The notes under the pieces: model-generated
Seen by the model: the letters and a program-made list of their open reading frames with translations, nothing else
What the model was told of the DNA's origin: nothing
Databases searched by the model: none
Shown here: positions 21,419-34,739 of the stretch, in pieces
Numbering within the stretch: position 1 is the first letter of the stretch
Layout of the letters: each line of letters opens with the position of its first letter
Translations under genes and position numbers: made by a program
Assembly (NCBI GenBank): GCA_947561395.2
Contig: OX387186.1
Location: 10,839,888-10,903,887 of the forward strand
DNA from: Buxus sempervirens
Taxonomy: Eukaryota > Streptophyta > Magnoliopsida > Buxales > Buxaceae
Direction of reading: 5' to 3'
Length of the DNA: 64,000 nucleotides

Positions 21419-23148
21419 TACGAAGGGACGGACTCTCAAAACCAGGAGTTTCAAGCACGGACTCGATGATTTGGACCCTATGAACCCTTTTAAGATGGGA
21501 TTCAGATCGTCTACTGTTGAACCCGTAAATTGGTTCAAACGTAGTCAATTCTTGCTTGCCGAGTATGCAAACAACACTCGCTCTCCTTTCTCTCTCCTGC
21601 GTTGGAAAACAGAAAAATGATTTTCACTTTTTCAAGGAATGTTGCTTGCCTACTTGATAAGCAACAAATGACTATGGTTAAGCCAATTTACGGGCTCAAC
21701 AGTAGATGATCTAAACTGTTTAAGATACACATTTTGGTCGAAGAACCACACTGAGACGGGCCGCTATGTACCCTAAGCCCTTTGCACTACCAAGTTTCTT
21801 ACTTCATCTTCGCCCTCCTATATAATTATCTTCACACTAGTCCATTTTTTTCCCCAAATCAACATAAGCCCATTGTCCCATAGCAATTCTCTACTTAAAA
21901 AGTTGAAGCTAAATACAAATTTTGTAATTTATAGAAGCCAAAATATATGACACGTTTACAATCAGTAGTGTTTCAGGAACCCCACACACACATCACTCGA
22001 CCCTTCCCTCCTGTTCACTGCAACTACGGGATGCTAAACGACTGCTTGAAAGTGCAACAGGAAAAATGAAATTCCAGAAAAGCGTAGAATCCATCCAATA
22101 ACTCGATTTCTTTATGCTGATGTCAAGAATATGTTAAGAGTTAGTTGAGAATTTGAAATACAAGTGTCACATAACATTTGAGAAATACGTCAGGGATATG
22201 CTACAAAGTTAGCTTAAGCAGTTAAACATTGGGGATAAAAAGTTGATATTAAAGAAGAATAAGTAAAGAGACCTCCAAATTCTTTTTACATAATCAATGA
22301 TTCAATGGCCAAATCAGAAAAATTCTAGTGTTTCCCCATGCGAAATTTCAAAAAAGTATGATGCAAACTTGCCCAAAAGACCACAAACATAAGATAGATG
22401 TCGAACATAAACAAATCCCCAAGTTCCATCCTGCTTTGATTGTAGAAATTCAAAATAACTGAGGGCAAATCCCACTAGTAAGAAGCCTCCTATCGGTGAA
22501 GAAAACGATACCCCATACCAAAGATTTCAGTCAGAACACATAAGACAACCAGTTGAACACCAAAATCTGTTTAGTTTTCAACTGCCATTAATCAATTAAA
22601 ATGATTCTGATGGGAACAGTATTCATGTGAAAAAGTTAATACATTTGATTCAATCATCAACTAAAAATACAAAGACAGACCTGTGTTCTCGATTCCATCT
22701 GTGCCTTGGGCAAAAGGATCACTTACTTTACTTTTGCTTCACACAATTGGACTTCCACCTCTACATAGAACAGCATTCTGCAACTTAAAAATGGTCAATT
22801 TCCATCTCAAAGGGAACGAAAATATCCAGCTACTTGCAAAAAAAATCAGTTAATATTATTTGTTTCACATGAGATTAATAGTAACTTGCCAAATGCTTCA
22901 AGTCTCAACCAAATTCCTGCATGGGTTATACAAAACAACATGCTGAGACATTTAAAAGTGGATGCTCCAAACCCATATTGCAGTATTTTCCCCATCTAGT
23001 TAAGCACCCTACCTATATTCACAAGCTTAATCAGTAGACCCATCATAATCTCAGACTGCACATCCAAAAAAGCAGTAGCAGCAACAGAAGTTCCAGAGCT
23101 CTAGATCCCAAGTATATGTATCTTCAATCCACCTCATTAGCAAACCAC
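21419..23148. other. Intergenic, including the SUD1-like 3'UTR side
   Basis: No gene recognised. The last several hundred bases before 23148 are presumably the SUD1 3'UTR (minus strand). No transposon ends found. Confidence 0.4.
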
Positions 23149-26100
23149 CTATGCAACCAGCCTCTGGTTTTGGGCATTGTGTCGATTAACACGCCTAGGC
23201 CTCATACCCACATCAGCTTCTTGCCCATGCAGTATAACACCAGCACCATGCACGATACTATCTTGTGTTTCTGAAGCAATCTTCACCTCATTGCTGTCCC
23301 CACCAGTATCTTCCCCAAAGTTGTGCAGCCTCCGGCCAATCAAATAGCGATCATCCCGTATGGCATTATGTAGATTGGTGAACCAGACATGGAATCTCCT
23401 AGCACAAAAGCACAGTAAGCTCAAGCTGAGGCAGCCCAACCAGGCAAACCGATAGACAGCAGAGTTGATAACTAGTGAATATCCAAGCACAGGGAACACT
23501 GCTTTAGCAAAAACATAGGGAACACACAGAGCTGTTAACAGCTTCATAATGATAGGGATAACAATCTCCCGCAGCACCCACAACCCCCGCAGCCGAGAAA
23601 AGCCATCTTCTCTCACTCTTTCAAACTTTGTTCGCCAAGTCTCATCCACCAGTGGTGTCATGTGATCCAGCATGGCCTGTTTGATAGCAAAATAGAAAAC
23701 ATGGTAAAACCGTTACTTAATTTCTTTTTTTTTAACACCTTTTTCTTCCCTAAGATGAAAATATTTATAGAACTTGTATGCTCTAACTAGTGATAAATGG
23801 AACATTGAATAAGCTACTTCCAGATCTTTTAGTGTAACAGCAATGAGAAAAACTTATAGCAACTACACAAACACCAAGGATAATAAGTTTTTTTATTTAA
23901 TTTTTTTTCTCTTTATTTTTAGTAGGTAGGATTGTAAGTTCGATAGCATCTTTTATTTACACAAAGCTACAGCTTGTAAATGGAGCCGCCATTTAATCCC
24001 ATTATAAAATCACAACAACAAGATATATACAAAAACATAAGATTTTGGTATGGATCTCCTAGTTTGAAAAACAATGGGCATTAGCTCCCCACATAGCCAC
24101 CAAAAGTCCGTGATGGGAAATAAAGTTACATGCAGGTTAACTAATATATCCAAAGCATTATTAATATGCAGGTTAACAAATATATCCAAAACATTATTAA
24201 TATGAAAAAAGTGATTTAACACCCACCAGTCTAGTCCAGATCTTGAGAAAGATGAGTCCCAAAGCCCAGTCCTGATATAAGAGAAAAACTGGACTTTCAT
24301 CCACCGGGACCCGCATAGGCACAATTACCAAAAGCTCAAAGAGCAGACCAATCAATACCGGGATGACAAAAATCTGAAACACAGACCACAGTGTTATCAG
24401 AAGTGTAAAGGATTACGACCTTGATATGGTCAGAAATGAACTTCCATAATGGAATTACTTACCCATATTGACAACAGCACAGAACACTTGAGGACAATGC
24501 CACACCACTTCCAAATTTGGTTCAACAAAACCCCAGCTCTCCTAGCTTTGAAATGTTCAATGATGTACCTGGCTCCAGCTACAGCAGTCCAAATGATGTA
24601 GCCTCCAATAACAAATGCATACAGATCTAAGGAGCAGTAAGAAAAAAAAATTTTAAGTTCTCCTTTTTTTCCCCAATTCTTGATACCACGTAATTCAATG
24701 GAATCAAAACCATAATTATCAACCACGTTACCATTACACTTGATACCGTGAGTTATGGGAAGATGTGGGATGGCATTAAAGAACACACGACCAAGCGAAA
24801 CAGGTATAACAATTAGAGCTGAGTTGAATAGAAGCAGAGTCATCCAGGCCAGAACCAACAGAAGCACAATACGAAGTACAAATCCATACCTGCTAGGAAC
24901 CTTTTGTTATTAAGCCAGATGATAATGAAAGACTCTTATTACAAATTGACATAATTAAAATACAAGTTTGACATATGATGCCCAAATAAGGGAAGATCCA
25001 TGAACACAGACCTACCATCATTCAGCCTACTCTCAATATTTGGCATTGGCAGACTGAAGAACCAAAAAAAAATTTTAACTCATGTATAAGTAATTACTAA
25101 CAGATGTCTCAGAGCTTTAAACGGGAGGCCTTTTGATGATCACTAAAAAATATATGATCCTATTTTAAAATTTGTTTATCGTATCTTAAACACCAAAATA
25201 AGCTATAAGATCTAAGATAATAATGTAAAAATAGGACTATCATCCCATCAAAGCCATCCCCATAGAAGATAAAAATCACGAGTGTTGCTGAATACGTACT
25301 CAGTATCAGCCTGTTCATCGCTCTCATACCCCTCTGCAACATCTGTGTTGCCTGATGCATGAGTGCCCCTGTTCGAATCTTCAGCAGCTCCAAGAACTAC
25401 TAGGGCACGATCTTGTTGCCTAACTCCAGCTCTTTGCACATCAAGTAACCTCTCCTGCCTTCCTGGATCAACATTCCCATTTTCCTGGCCACCATTATCC
25501 TCAGGTCTTGGCAATAAGAATTCAGTTAAACCAAGAGCCCAACCAATTATCGTAAACCACTGGCGAAGAAGAGCTTTGATTGTTGCCCGCAATTTAAAAT
25601 GCTCAATAGCAAATGGGACGCATATCTGGAACAGAAGCATGTCTGCAGGAATCTCGGTAAATGGATCAGATAGACTGCAGTACACAATCACGCAACTGTG
25701 TATTAGCGGGCAAAGCAAGCGGTTGCACACAATGGAAATTTAACAAGATACTACGATAATAAACAGAAGGTACTCTTAAATCAAGCATCCACTTACGAAA
25801 TATCAAGTGGGAAGATTGAAGGTGTCAACCGCATGGCAAGTTTGACTGGTAAAAATACCAGCATCACAATCAAACTCCCATAAACTGCAACAGACAACAG
25901 AACGCGTCGACCATGTTTATGCACAGGATCATCAATCAAATCACGAAATGGATTGTAGTTTGGATCAGCTGGGTCTCGAAGAAAGTATAGAACTCCATTC
26001 CGCAAAACCTGTTGGAAGTAAGAGACAGGAAAATTTTTAATAAGGCACAAATTTTCTAGCAATTAAAAAATCAAATACACCAAATTCAATTATGATAAGA

Positions 26101-29100
26101 ATGATACCCCTCGAAGAAGGCTGACAAATATGCTAATTTGTAGCATGTACACAATTCCCACAATCCAATGTACCAAAGAACTTGCAAGAGGTGATATTGA
26201 CAAGAACTCAACCCTTTGAGCAATTGTCTTACCAAACATTCTTACAGTACAAACATCCAGCCACCATCCACACATCAAAGGGAATACCCCCAGTTCAATC
26301 ACCAGAAGGAAAGCAACTTTAACCATTGTCATCAAATGCCTCATTGCTGCCACGAATTGTCTAACAAGAGATGGAATTGCCTCTGCTATTGAAGCAATAC
26401 CATGGAATCTTCCCATAGTCAAAGGTTCCCCTCTAGTGTAACGAATTAAAGCAACAACACCAAGATAGAAGAATACAATAGAGAATATAAAAAGGTAACC
26501 AATAGCAAGGGTAGTAACGTCAGAAAGGCGTGATGTTCCAAGAGTTTCCCCTTTGAAAGGGTCTGATGTTAGCTGTCCATTAATGGTACTTGAGGCTTCA
26601 CCAAGACCAGTCGTATTTACTTTTAAGGTTTCTGCAACCACTTCCACAACTTGGCCAAGCAGACTTATTTTGTAACTGTCAGATGACAAATTTGTTACAG
26701 CACTTAATGCATTCTTCAATGTAATATTCGCCAAGGAGAGAGCGGACTCTGTAAGTGGCATGACTGTTGACAGCAAGGGACTTTTAGCTGGTGAAAAAAG
26801 CCACGATATATAATAGGGAACGACTCGACCTAATGAAAAAGGTATAAATATTACAACACCAAGGAATATCATATTGCTTGCCAGAACCTGCACAGGAAAA
26901 GAGTTATTCAGCAAATAAATAGGTCAACATCAGAAATCATATAGAAAATTAAATAAAGCATTCAGGAGGTTATATTTTGTAGAGGATTCTAATATCAAAT
27001 GAACATGTTACTTCATATACAACTAAACAACTTCTGAACGCAAAAACAATGGAAAACAAACTTAAACAGAATTAGGTACAACTGAAAAGAAGTTCAGAAA
27101 AAAGAATAACCAGGCAGTTTAGCATCAAATTGAAATGTGCGTGTGGGTTTGTGTGTGTGGGGTGGAATGAGACGGTAACTCAGAAATAGATGCTGCATCT
27201 TACAAATAAATTTATAATTCCTTTAGGAGTCATTTTGTTCAGTCAAAAACAGTAATCTTGCTTACCCATGACTAACATAATGATACAGGAGTCATGCATA
27301 ATCATGTTTAGCACAAAACTTCTCACGCATTTAGATCATTAAAAAAAATGCATAAAATAGATAGTTTAACCCCCTATGCTGAACTGACCCTGTAATATGG
27401 TATACCAACATAGAAGGCTATTAACATATAAAGAGGCAGAATGTGCCTGTCAGACTGCCTGTCAATGTCCTCGCAAAGTTTTCAGAATGGAAAGAGATAT
27501 GAAAATAAAAATAATGACTCCTAAGCTAATCAAGGCATTAAAGATGACTGATAATGATCCAAGTCAACATAACTAACCAAGGCTTACTCAGTGAATCTCA
27601 TTTAAACTAGCAGAAAAATTAGTATCACAAAAACATGCTTTCTGATAGTTAAGTATAGTTTCAGAAAGTAATCACAGGTAGGGGTGCAACTTGGGTTGTT
27701 TAAACCCAAGAACCGGTGGACCCAAACTAACTTTGGGCTGGTTCAGTTTGGTTTGAACACATTCTGTTTTGGTTCTGGTTTCAAGTTCTCTAACCTGAAC
27801 CAAGTCTGTTCAGATTGATGTTTTGGTAAAACCAAACAAAAACCCCAGTTATAAGGTTAAACCAAATTGAGATAGTGTGTGTGTGTGTGTGTGTGTGTGT
27901 GCATATATACATATTTTTCAACTAGTATGCCATAACTAGGATACAAAGACACATCTGTCTGCCTTAGTCTCATAGTTGATGGATAGATTGGTTCTAAATT
28001 GAACTAAAATGACCCAAACCAAAACGAATCCAGAATTTCGGTTGGTTTGATTTGGCTTTAGGGTTTCTAATTTATTTTCAATTCGATTTATGGATTGTAG
28101 AGGTCGGTTTTCAATTCTGTTCAGTTTGGTTCGGTTTTAGGTTACCAATCAAGGACCTAGGTTTGTCTTTGCATCAATGTCTACCATACCAAACCAAACC
28201 AAGTTACACCCCTAATCAAAGGTCGAAGAGTAGCAAGGTGAAAGTCATTAAAGCATAAGCAACAATGAACATGAAAACCGAATCTGAGGAAATAAAATAA
28301 TAGCCTAACAAGAATTATAAGCTTACCGTAAATGCATTTTCAACCAAATGAAAAACAGGGCCCTGCATGCCAACAAGTTCATCAAAAGGAACATCATCTG
28401 CCCCATCACCATCATCTAGGCCATCAAACATCTGTTCAACATGAGCTTCAAGACGAGCGGCCTGCATTTCCAACCTAGCAGCAACATTTTCTGCATTTCT
28501 TCTGATTAATTGACCAGCTCCAGCTATTCCTTGCCCTCCACCAGCATCCTCACCATTAACTTCACCAGCAATAACCCTATTAGCTGGACCAGGAGCTCTT
28601 CTTCCAGCACGAGCAGCGTTTCTCTCACCCTCATCTTCTCTTTCAGCATCCTGTCCCCCAACCTCTCGTAGGTGCCTAAAGTAATCCCTCAAAGAAGTTG
28701 CTCCAAGAAAGATAAATACAATGCTAGCAGAAAGTAGAAAACCATGTAGGCAATCAGTAAGTATCACTGTAGTAGAGATGTGACTCACGAAAAGCCTCTG
28801 GGCTTCACCAAGACTCCTCATAAAACCAAACCGCCAAATCCAAAATGTAATGAAGGGGATTATTAGGAGCCAAACAGAAAGCACAAAAGCCAGACGCAAA
28901 AAGAACTGCAGAACGTGACATGCTTTCACTGCCATCCCCACTACAAACTCCTGGAGAGGAAGCCTTGCTGGAGCATTTTCGGCATAAACAGGGGAGAACG
29001 AAAAGGCACGTTTGCAAACCTGAAACACATCTTAAAATTACATCAAATTCAAGTTTTTAGCCGTTTAAAATCAAATGAGTAATGCACATTCAATGAAAAC

Positions 29101-30424
29101 AAGTAAGAGATGGGGAAAAAGAAACAACATAATACCAATGAGCTCTGGTCAGCATTAAAAATCAAAGCCGTATTGCAGTGTTCGGTGTAGCCTGTGTTAG
29201 TAAAACATTTGAAATAATCTATGCCTACATATATCTGATCATTAAATGCGCAAGTCAGTGGATCGATGACACATCTTATGTTTGGTCGTTTCTATTTGCA
29301 AAACAAAATATTGGACCACAATCCATCGTTTACATAAACCGCCACTCCATAAGCAACTTTTTTGGACAAAAACTCAAAGACATTTGCGTAGGCTGTCATA
29401 AAGGATGATCCAAACAGAACAAGCAGCATCCTCCATCACATTAGAACACAGAAACTAAATCAATATGTATACTATAAAAATCACAGTACAACATGATATC
29501 ATTTATGCAATATAGAGCCATGCTGGTTCTATAAAAAGCTATTATGTATTAAGAGTCTCATTGGCATATACATTATTAGTTGTAGAGGGTGCACAAAATA
29601 TTCATAACTAGTATATCTACGAAAATTTTTTCTTTTTAGGATTAATTTGGGACTCCAGTTTTTTTGTAGTAATATATAAATTGATAATAGGTTCATTTCA
29701 TTTCTTACAGTTGTCAATCGACGTTCTTTGTTCTTTCAGAAAAGATTTAGATAGTTAGGTTCTTCCGATGTTCAGGAAATAAGAATTCAATAATTTGTAT
29801 AAGCCTATTCAGCTATCTGAAAGAGGAATAAGACCTATCTTGTCATCACAGAAAGCGTACGTCTGATCAATAGTTCCATCATAAATTGATCAATTTTGGT
29901 TCACAGGAATGGTACCGAATTAAAGATTTTTGACGACATAGAAACCCTAAAACCTACTTTAATTTTACGGCCGACCACTAACTCCTCCATCCAACAGACC
30001 AACGCGTCATTCACGAATAATTCAAGGACAATTCGAAAATTTAAACAAAATATTTAATGACACATCGGGATAGATATTAAGGAGAAGACGGCCAATTAAT
30101 CAAACGAAACATAAAAAGCACCTCGCAATGACGAGCGTTGCTGTGGTTAAGCCACTGAAGGAGACAATCCTGGTGAACAAATTTGATACTCCCGCTACAA
30201 GCGCAGGGATACCGAAGAGGGTTATCGGCATCCCCAGCGTTACGGCAAATCCGGCACACATCACCCTCGTCGTCCTCTTCGTTGTATTTGCGCGATGCGT
30301 TGTTGTCGTCGCTCGCAGGGTTATCAGAAGATGAAGAACCTTCTAAGCTCTTGATCGAACTGTTGTTATCGTTATCAGCCCCATCACCCTCGTTTGAGGT
30401 CAACGGTGCTGCCTCAATCTCCAT
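23149..30424 (-). CDS. SUD1: SUD1/CER9-like ER membrane RING-CH E3 ubiquitin ligase (DOA10/MARCH6 family), 9 exons, 1119 aa
   Basis: Exons (minus): 30424-30122, 29019-28327, 26887-26108, 26008-25797, 25674-25300, 24889-24732, 24626-24463, 24373-24227, 23676-23149; total 3360 nt, phases consistent. Residues 57-104 form a C4HC3 RING-CH domain (VCRICR...YPCACSGSIKFVHQDCLLQWL...HCEVCK). Many hydrophobic helices follow, among them the conserved ENAPARLPLQEFVVGMA, TTVILTDCLHGFLLSASIVF, SLGRVVPYY, VDESPVFLLYQDWALGL and RDDRYLIGRRLHNFGE segments. Family role: ER-associated degradation. In Arabidopsis SUD1/CER9 acts on HMGR activity and cuticular wax/cutin. Length matches the family (about 1100 aa). 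An acidic, Ala/Arg-rich cytosolic loop (about residues 195-300) is typical. Intron 28326-26888 carries a hAT MITE, and the intron at 24731-24627 is stop-free. Confidence 0.96.
24131..24202. repeat. Tandem duplication of a 36-bp unit in a SUD1 intron
   Basis: Two copies starting TGCAGGTTAAC at 24131 and 24167 differ at two bases. They lie in the intron between exons 8 and 9. High identity suggests a recent slippage duplication. Confidence 0.85.
26888..28326. other. SUD1 intron 2 (1.4 kb)
   Basis: Non-coding. Contains a GT-rich stretch near 27140 and (GT)n at about 27875-27901, the latter inside the hAT MITE (27679-28214). No other feature seen. Confidence 0.7.
27679..28214. mobile_element. 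hAT-like MITE (536 bp) in SUD1 intron
   Basis: Ends are TAGGGGTGCAACTTGGG and CCAAGTTACACCCCTA. The flanking octamers ATCACAGG (27671-27678) and ATCAAAGG (28215-28222) match at 7 of 8 positions. The interior repeats GGTTCAGTTTGGTTTG / CCAAACCAAACC-type words and contains a (GT)n microsatellite. Relatives: about 6530-6862 and about 34740-35280. Confidence 0.85.
29020..30121. other. SUD1 intron 1 (1.1 kb)
   Basis: Between the RING-CH exon and exon 2. AT-rich and non-coding; no transposon ends or RNA gene seen. Confidence 0.7.
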
Positions 30425-31163
30425 AGCCGCTCGACGAGATCAAGAATTAGGGTTTCGGCTCACCTTTCTATCCAAGGATTCCTCCTCTCGATCGGATACC
30501 CCAGCAACTCCGACGAGGTTGGGGGATCGACGAGCAAGCAAAACGTATAAAGAATTTATTAATCTCAAAACGAGAGGGAGAAAATGAAGTTCCTTCGGAC
30601 CTCGTCGGCGGATATTTTCATCCTGTTTATTTGGTCTCCGATGTTAATCAAACGGCTTCAGCATTTTGGTATTTCATGTCGGTGAACGTGACCGAGATAT
30701 AAAGTAGCCTCAAAGAGGAAATTTAATATCTATCGACAGTTGAGAACATTTGACCCAAAAAAAAAAGAAGGGAAAATTGGGTTTTAGTAACATTTATTAA
30801 AGAGAACTCAGATTCAGTCACCTAATTCTTTGTAATTAAAAAATAATGATATGTTTAGAATAATTGATAATAAGTATCGTTCTCCTGTTTATAGAAGATT
30901 TCTTCCAAAAATACCCTCAAAAGAGTTAAAAACACTTAGTTTGATATTACCTTTTAATGAAGTTAAGAAATCATTTGAGGGCATTATTGGAAGATGTCTT
31001 ATGTGAACGGTAAAATTATGCTCATTCTCAATTATTTTAAAAAGTATTACTATTTTTCAATTACCAAGAATTATGTGATTGAATGTGGCTTATTTTTAAA
31101 ATTTTGTTACTAAAACCTAAATATCCCTAATTATAATATTCAAACTTGAGACTCTTTTAATAA
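30425..31163. promoter_or_regulatory. SUD1 5'UTR and promoter region, then spacer
   Basis: The first 170 bases upstream of the SUD1 ATG are less AT-rich (several CG dinucleotides, TCGATC words) and probably hold the 5'UTR and transcription start. I see no convincing TATA box, as is common for housekeeping plant genes. Beyond about 30720 the sequence is AT-rich with no features. Confidence 0.4.
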
Positions 31164-31600
31164 TTTTTTTTTTTTTTTTATGAAAGGCCAAGCCTACATA
31201 TATCCATTAACAAAAGCCAAAATTACAGAGACGCCATCAATCTGCCGGAATATACAAGAGGACCATTGAAACAACAAGAAACTTGAGAACAGAACCACCA
31301 TATCAACAACCCGATCGACTACGTCTCAGTAGAAAAAAGTCAGATCTACAACAAGAACCACAAAAACCGGTTGGAAACCAGTGGTAGATTCTGACAATGG
31401 GTCCACACCTAAGCGGATTGAGGAGCTCGAGGCCGACATTTGAGGGTTTGAGGCAGTCATCGTCCCCAGCTTGTGATTTGGTTTTGGCATTTCTTCTTCT
31501 GCTAATCCGATCATCTCCAATGATTCTTGTCCAAATCATCCTCTCGTTTTCTCCTTGTGGCATTCTTCCTATCACTGCCGTCTCCTTGTAGCATCTAAAT
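31164..31600 (-). mobile_element. Probable LINE 3' end with poly(A) tail
   Basis: Read on the minus strand, about 400 nt end in TTTTGTTAATGGATATATGT, AGGCTTGGCCTTTCAT and a poly(A) tract (T at 31164-31179). This is the same arrangement as the LINE tail at 267-300. No reverse-transcriptase domain remains, and the 5' edge is a guess. Confidence 0.5.
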
Positions 31601-32614
31601 CGGTCTCTCGTTTTTTCTTTGGAAGGAGTTGGAAGACCTACCTCACTGCATATGGTGTCTTGATTTTCTGTGTTTCCTACTTGGGGATAGTCTAAATTAG
31701 GTGGAGTTGCTTTATTGTGAACTTATTGCAAATGGAATTGCTTGAAGAAGAATCTGACAATCCAAAAGGAGATGACAGTGGAGGATTATCATCGGTTTTC
31801 TCTAGTTGGAAAGCCGGTTTCGGTTATCCCTTTACTGGTTTCATCTTTATTTCTTGTTGTTAGTTTATATTTTCCTCTCCGTTTATCTTGTGTTTAGGCC
31901 TGCCGATGGTGTGTTAATGTTTTTTCTTGTTGCCTCACAACTTAAGACTCCTCTACCACAACACAAAAACATAACAAACCTTTTTTTTTATGGGTGAAAA
32001 AAACATGTGCAATATTATTTAGAAAAATGCCTGATATGTGTACATCCTAGATAGTCCTCCTTGAGGATTTCAAACAGAAAATGAAGGGGTCTTATCACCC
32101 AAAAACAAGGATAGATATCCAATGCATACTTTGCTAACCTAATTACCTCAGCTCAGCTCCACTACAAAGACTGATTATCTCTCTTGGCAATTTGATTTTC
32201 CACCTTGCATTTTTGAAATTTCAAGTGGGTGTTGCTTCACCCTCTGCTCCTTTTGAAATAATTTCTTAAATTGCTTCCTTTGAAATAGAATCTAAAATTC
32301 TTAAGTTTCATTTCATTCCCCTCAGGCCTTCAAAAGAAAAAGTTCAAGCAAAGTATACATATGTCACCTCCAAACACCTTATTCATGAAGATATTTTGTG
32401 TTGAAAAATATTTTCACTAGAACAAATGAAGCCAAAATGTAAAACTTTCACTTCGCAATCTTCTTTTGACGACAAAAATATACTTCTTATTCGTTTTTAA
32501 TATCATTCCCTTCCTCTCTCATCTTTATATTTCCAACATATTTCTGATTTTCTTTTCATCATTCATAGTTGTGCAATATCTCTCTTGTTTATAACAAAAA
32601 GCACAAAACAATTA
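31601..32614. other. Intergenic spacer
   Basis: AT-rich, no gene or element ends recognised. Confidence 0.35.
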
Positions 32615-33663
32615 GGGTTGTGTTAGGATTGCTTTTTCCTTCTGCATTTTTGCTTATTTAAGCAAAATCATACATTCTGAAACAATAAGCATGTTTGGTT
32701 GGTGTTTGCTTTTATTTCTTATGATGAATCAAAAAGCAATTTTCTTGAGAAACAAAATTTTTTTGCTTCTCTTGCTTATTGTTTTTAATACTAATGACCA
32801 ACCCACACCACCACTGCCACCTCAACCCACCACCCCACCACCACCATCCACCTTCACTTCCCACCACGGGCACCACCATTAACACCACCAACCACTACAC
32901 CCCCACCCACCATCACCACTATTATCACTCATCACTCAATCACCACCACCACCCCAACCTCCACCTACCACCCAACTGTCACCATCCACCCTTACTTCCC
33001 ACCATGGGCACCACCATTAACACCATCATCCACCCACTATCGCCACTACAACCACCCAACACTCACTAACACTGCCACCACCACCCCCACCCCCCAACTA
33101 CATACCACCACCATCATTATCCCCCACAAATAACACTACCCAACAACATTCCCACCACAACTACCAACACCCATGCACTCACCCACTACAACACCACCCC
33201 CACTCCAACCACAAACACCATCACCACCACCATCCGTGCACCCACTGCCATCCCCATCCATCAATACCACCACCACCACCAATACTACCCATCCATCATT
33301 AACCGACCACCATAACCCCCACTACCACCACCATCCCCCAAGACCACCATGACCACCACCCACCAATTCTACTACCATCATCACCACCACCCACACATTC
33401 ACCCACTACAATACCCCCACCCACCAATACCACTAATACCACCACCATCCATCACTATCACCCACCCCTGCCATAATTGTGATAATATTAGCAAAAAAGT
33501 AATTTTGATATTATCAAACGTGTTTTTCTGCTTTTATGCAACAAAGCAAATGTAAACTAAATAATTTTGCTGCACAAAGAAATCTTCGTAAAAGCAAAAG
33601 CAATCTAATTACTTTTCTTGTTTTTTGAAGCAATTTTTGAAAAGTAATACCAAACGCAGCCTA
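32615..33663. mobile_element. Harbinger-like non-autonomous element with a CCA-rich satellite core
   Basis: The left end GGGTTGTGTTAGGATTGCTT and right end AGTAATACCAAACGCAGCC are imperfect inverted repeats. They resemble the GGCTGCGTTTGGTA terminus of the Harbinger copy at 18037. Both subterminal zones are rich in AAGCAA / TTGCTT. The centre (32800-33470) is a long CCA/ACC-rich tract. Target duplication not clear. Confidence 0.6.
32800..33470. repeat. (CCA)n-type irregular satellite with higher-order duplication
   Basis: Nearly all C and A with CCACCACC, CACCATCA and CCCACC words and almost no G. A longer block with TTCCCACCA, GGGCACCACCATTAACACC recurs at about 32857 and 32994. Long His/Pro/Thr-rich open frames here follow from base composition, not selection. 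Confidence 0.85.
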
Positions 33664-34735
33664 GGTTAAATTCATATTTAATGGTGACTTTTTGAAGCTC
33701 GAAAGGATCAAACATGAATATAACCGGCTCAAATTTTTTGACATTCTTATGCCTTATGACGGAATTCTTATCATCTTTCCGAATGACAAAATCAAAGTTA
33801 TTCCCAAACATTTTTATATACACCTTTCCGATGCCATAACTTACAAAGGACTGGACCACCAATATATGAAACAGAAGCCAACAACACTTACAGAATCACG
33901 ATGATCTCAAGATCATCCAATTGAACGGACTAGTAGGTGAAACGTATAATACTACAATAGACAAATGACAAAACAAGACATGATGATTATGGGAATGCAC
34001 GCGCAATGCGCATTGAAACAAGAAAAAGGGATATTGTGTAGGCAATTATCAAACTACCTCCTGCAGTTATTAGAGACGTAAATAGAAGTATAGCATGGAC
34101 TATGGTGTGTTAACTCACTCGAATACCATCACTAGGCACAAGTAATTTATAGTAACATCAAGGGTGTAACGATTTGAAATTGTCTGTCACCATTTATTTC
34201 AGCTACCCTAGCTGTTTAGTTGAGATGCTGACATATATTGCATCAAGTGGTGGTAGAGCTTTGCTTTTGAAAATCTAAAAGGCTTATTGTTGAAAAAGCT
34301 TGACCATGAGATGCTCCACATGGCTGCATCTGAACCTAATAAAAGATCTCATCTCGAGTTTAACAAATACCAAGGGTGTTATATTCTATAATAAAAAGCG
34401 AAAAATACAAGTGGTTGCAAGAATATTTTTTATTGTTGCAAGAATTCTAAGGAGAAAACAGTGATTTGATCAGTATATTATAATTAGGAATGAGTTTCGG
34501 TGAAATGCATTTTAGAAATTACAATGAAATTCAGGGGGAGACACATTTTTAGAATCTTTTTCTCATTTTATAAGTTTTTAATGGCAAACTTGTAATATTT
34601 GTAAATCCCCAATAAGCATATTTAGAATCTCTTAGAAAACATTCTTTTTGAGATAAGGACAATATTATCCTAAACCTAAACCATGTACATCCAACCTTCT
34701 GTCAACTCCTTTTTGCAATGATTTCATGATGATTT
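33664..34735. other. Intergenic spacer
   Basis: AT-rich. A short phrase near 34310 (GATGCTCCACATGG) echoes the foldback element at 16186-16466, but no arms are present. No gene. Confidence 0.35.
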
Positions 34736-34739
34736 CATG

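Noticed and set aside
24627-24731. Treating the 105-nt segment as SUD1 coding sequence
   Set aside because: It has GT-AG ends and splits two family-conserved blocks that are adjacent in the homologues as I recall them; listed as a possible retained intron instead.
32691-33555. Long His/Pro/Thr-rich open frames
   Set aside because: They follow from the C/A-only repeat composition inside a transposon and show no start context, splicing or conserved domain.
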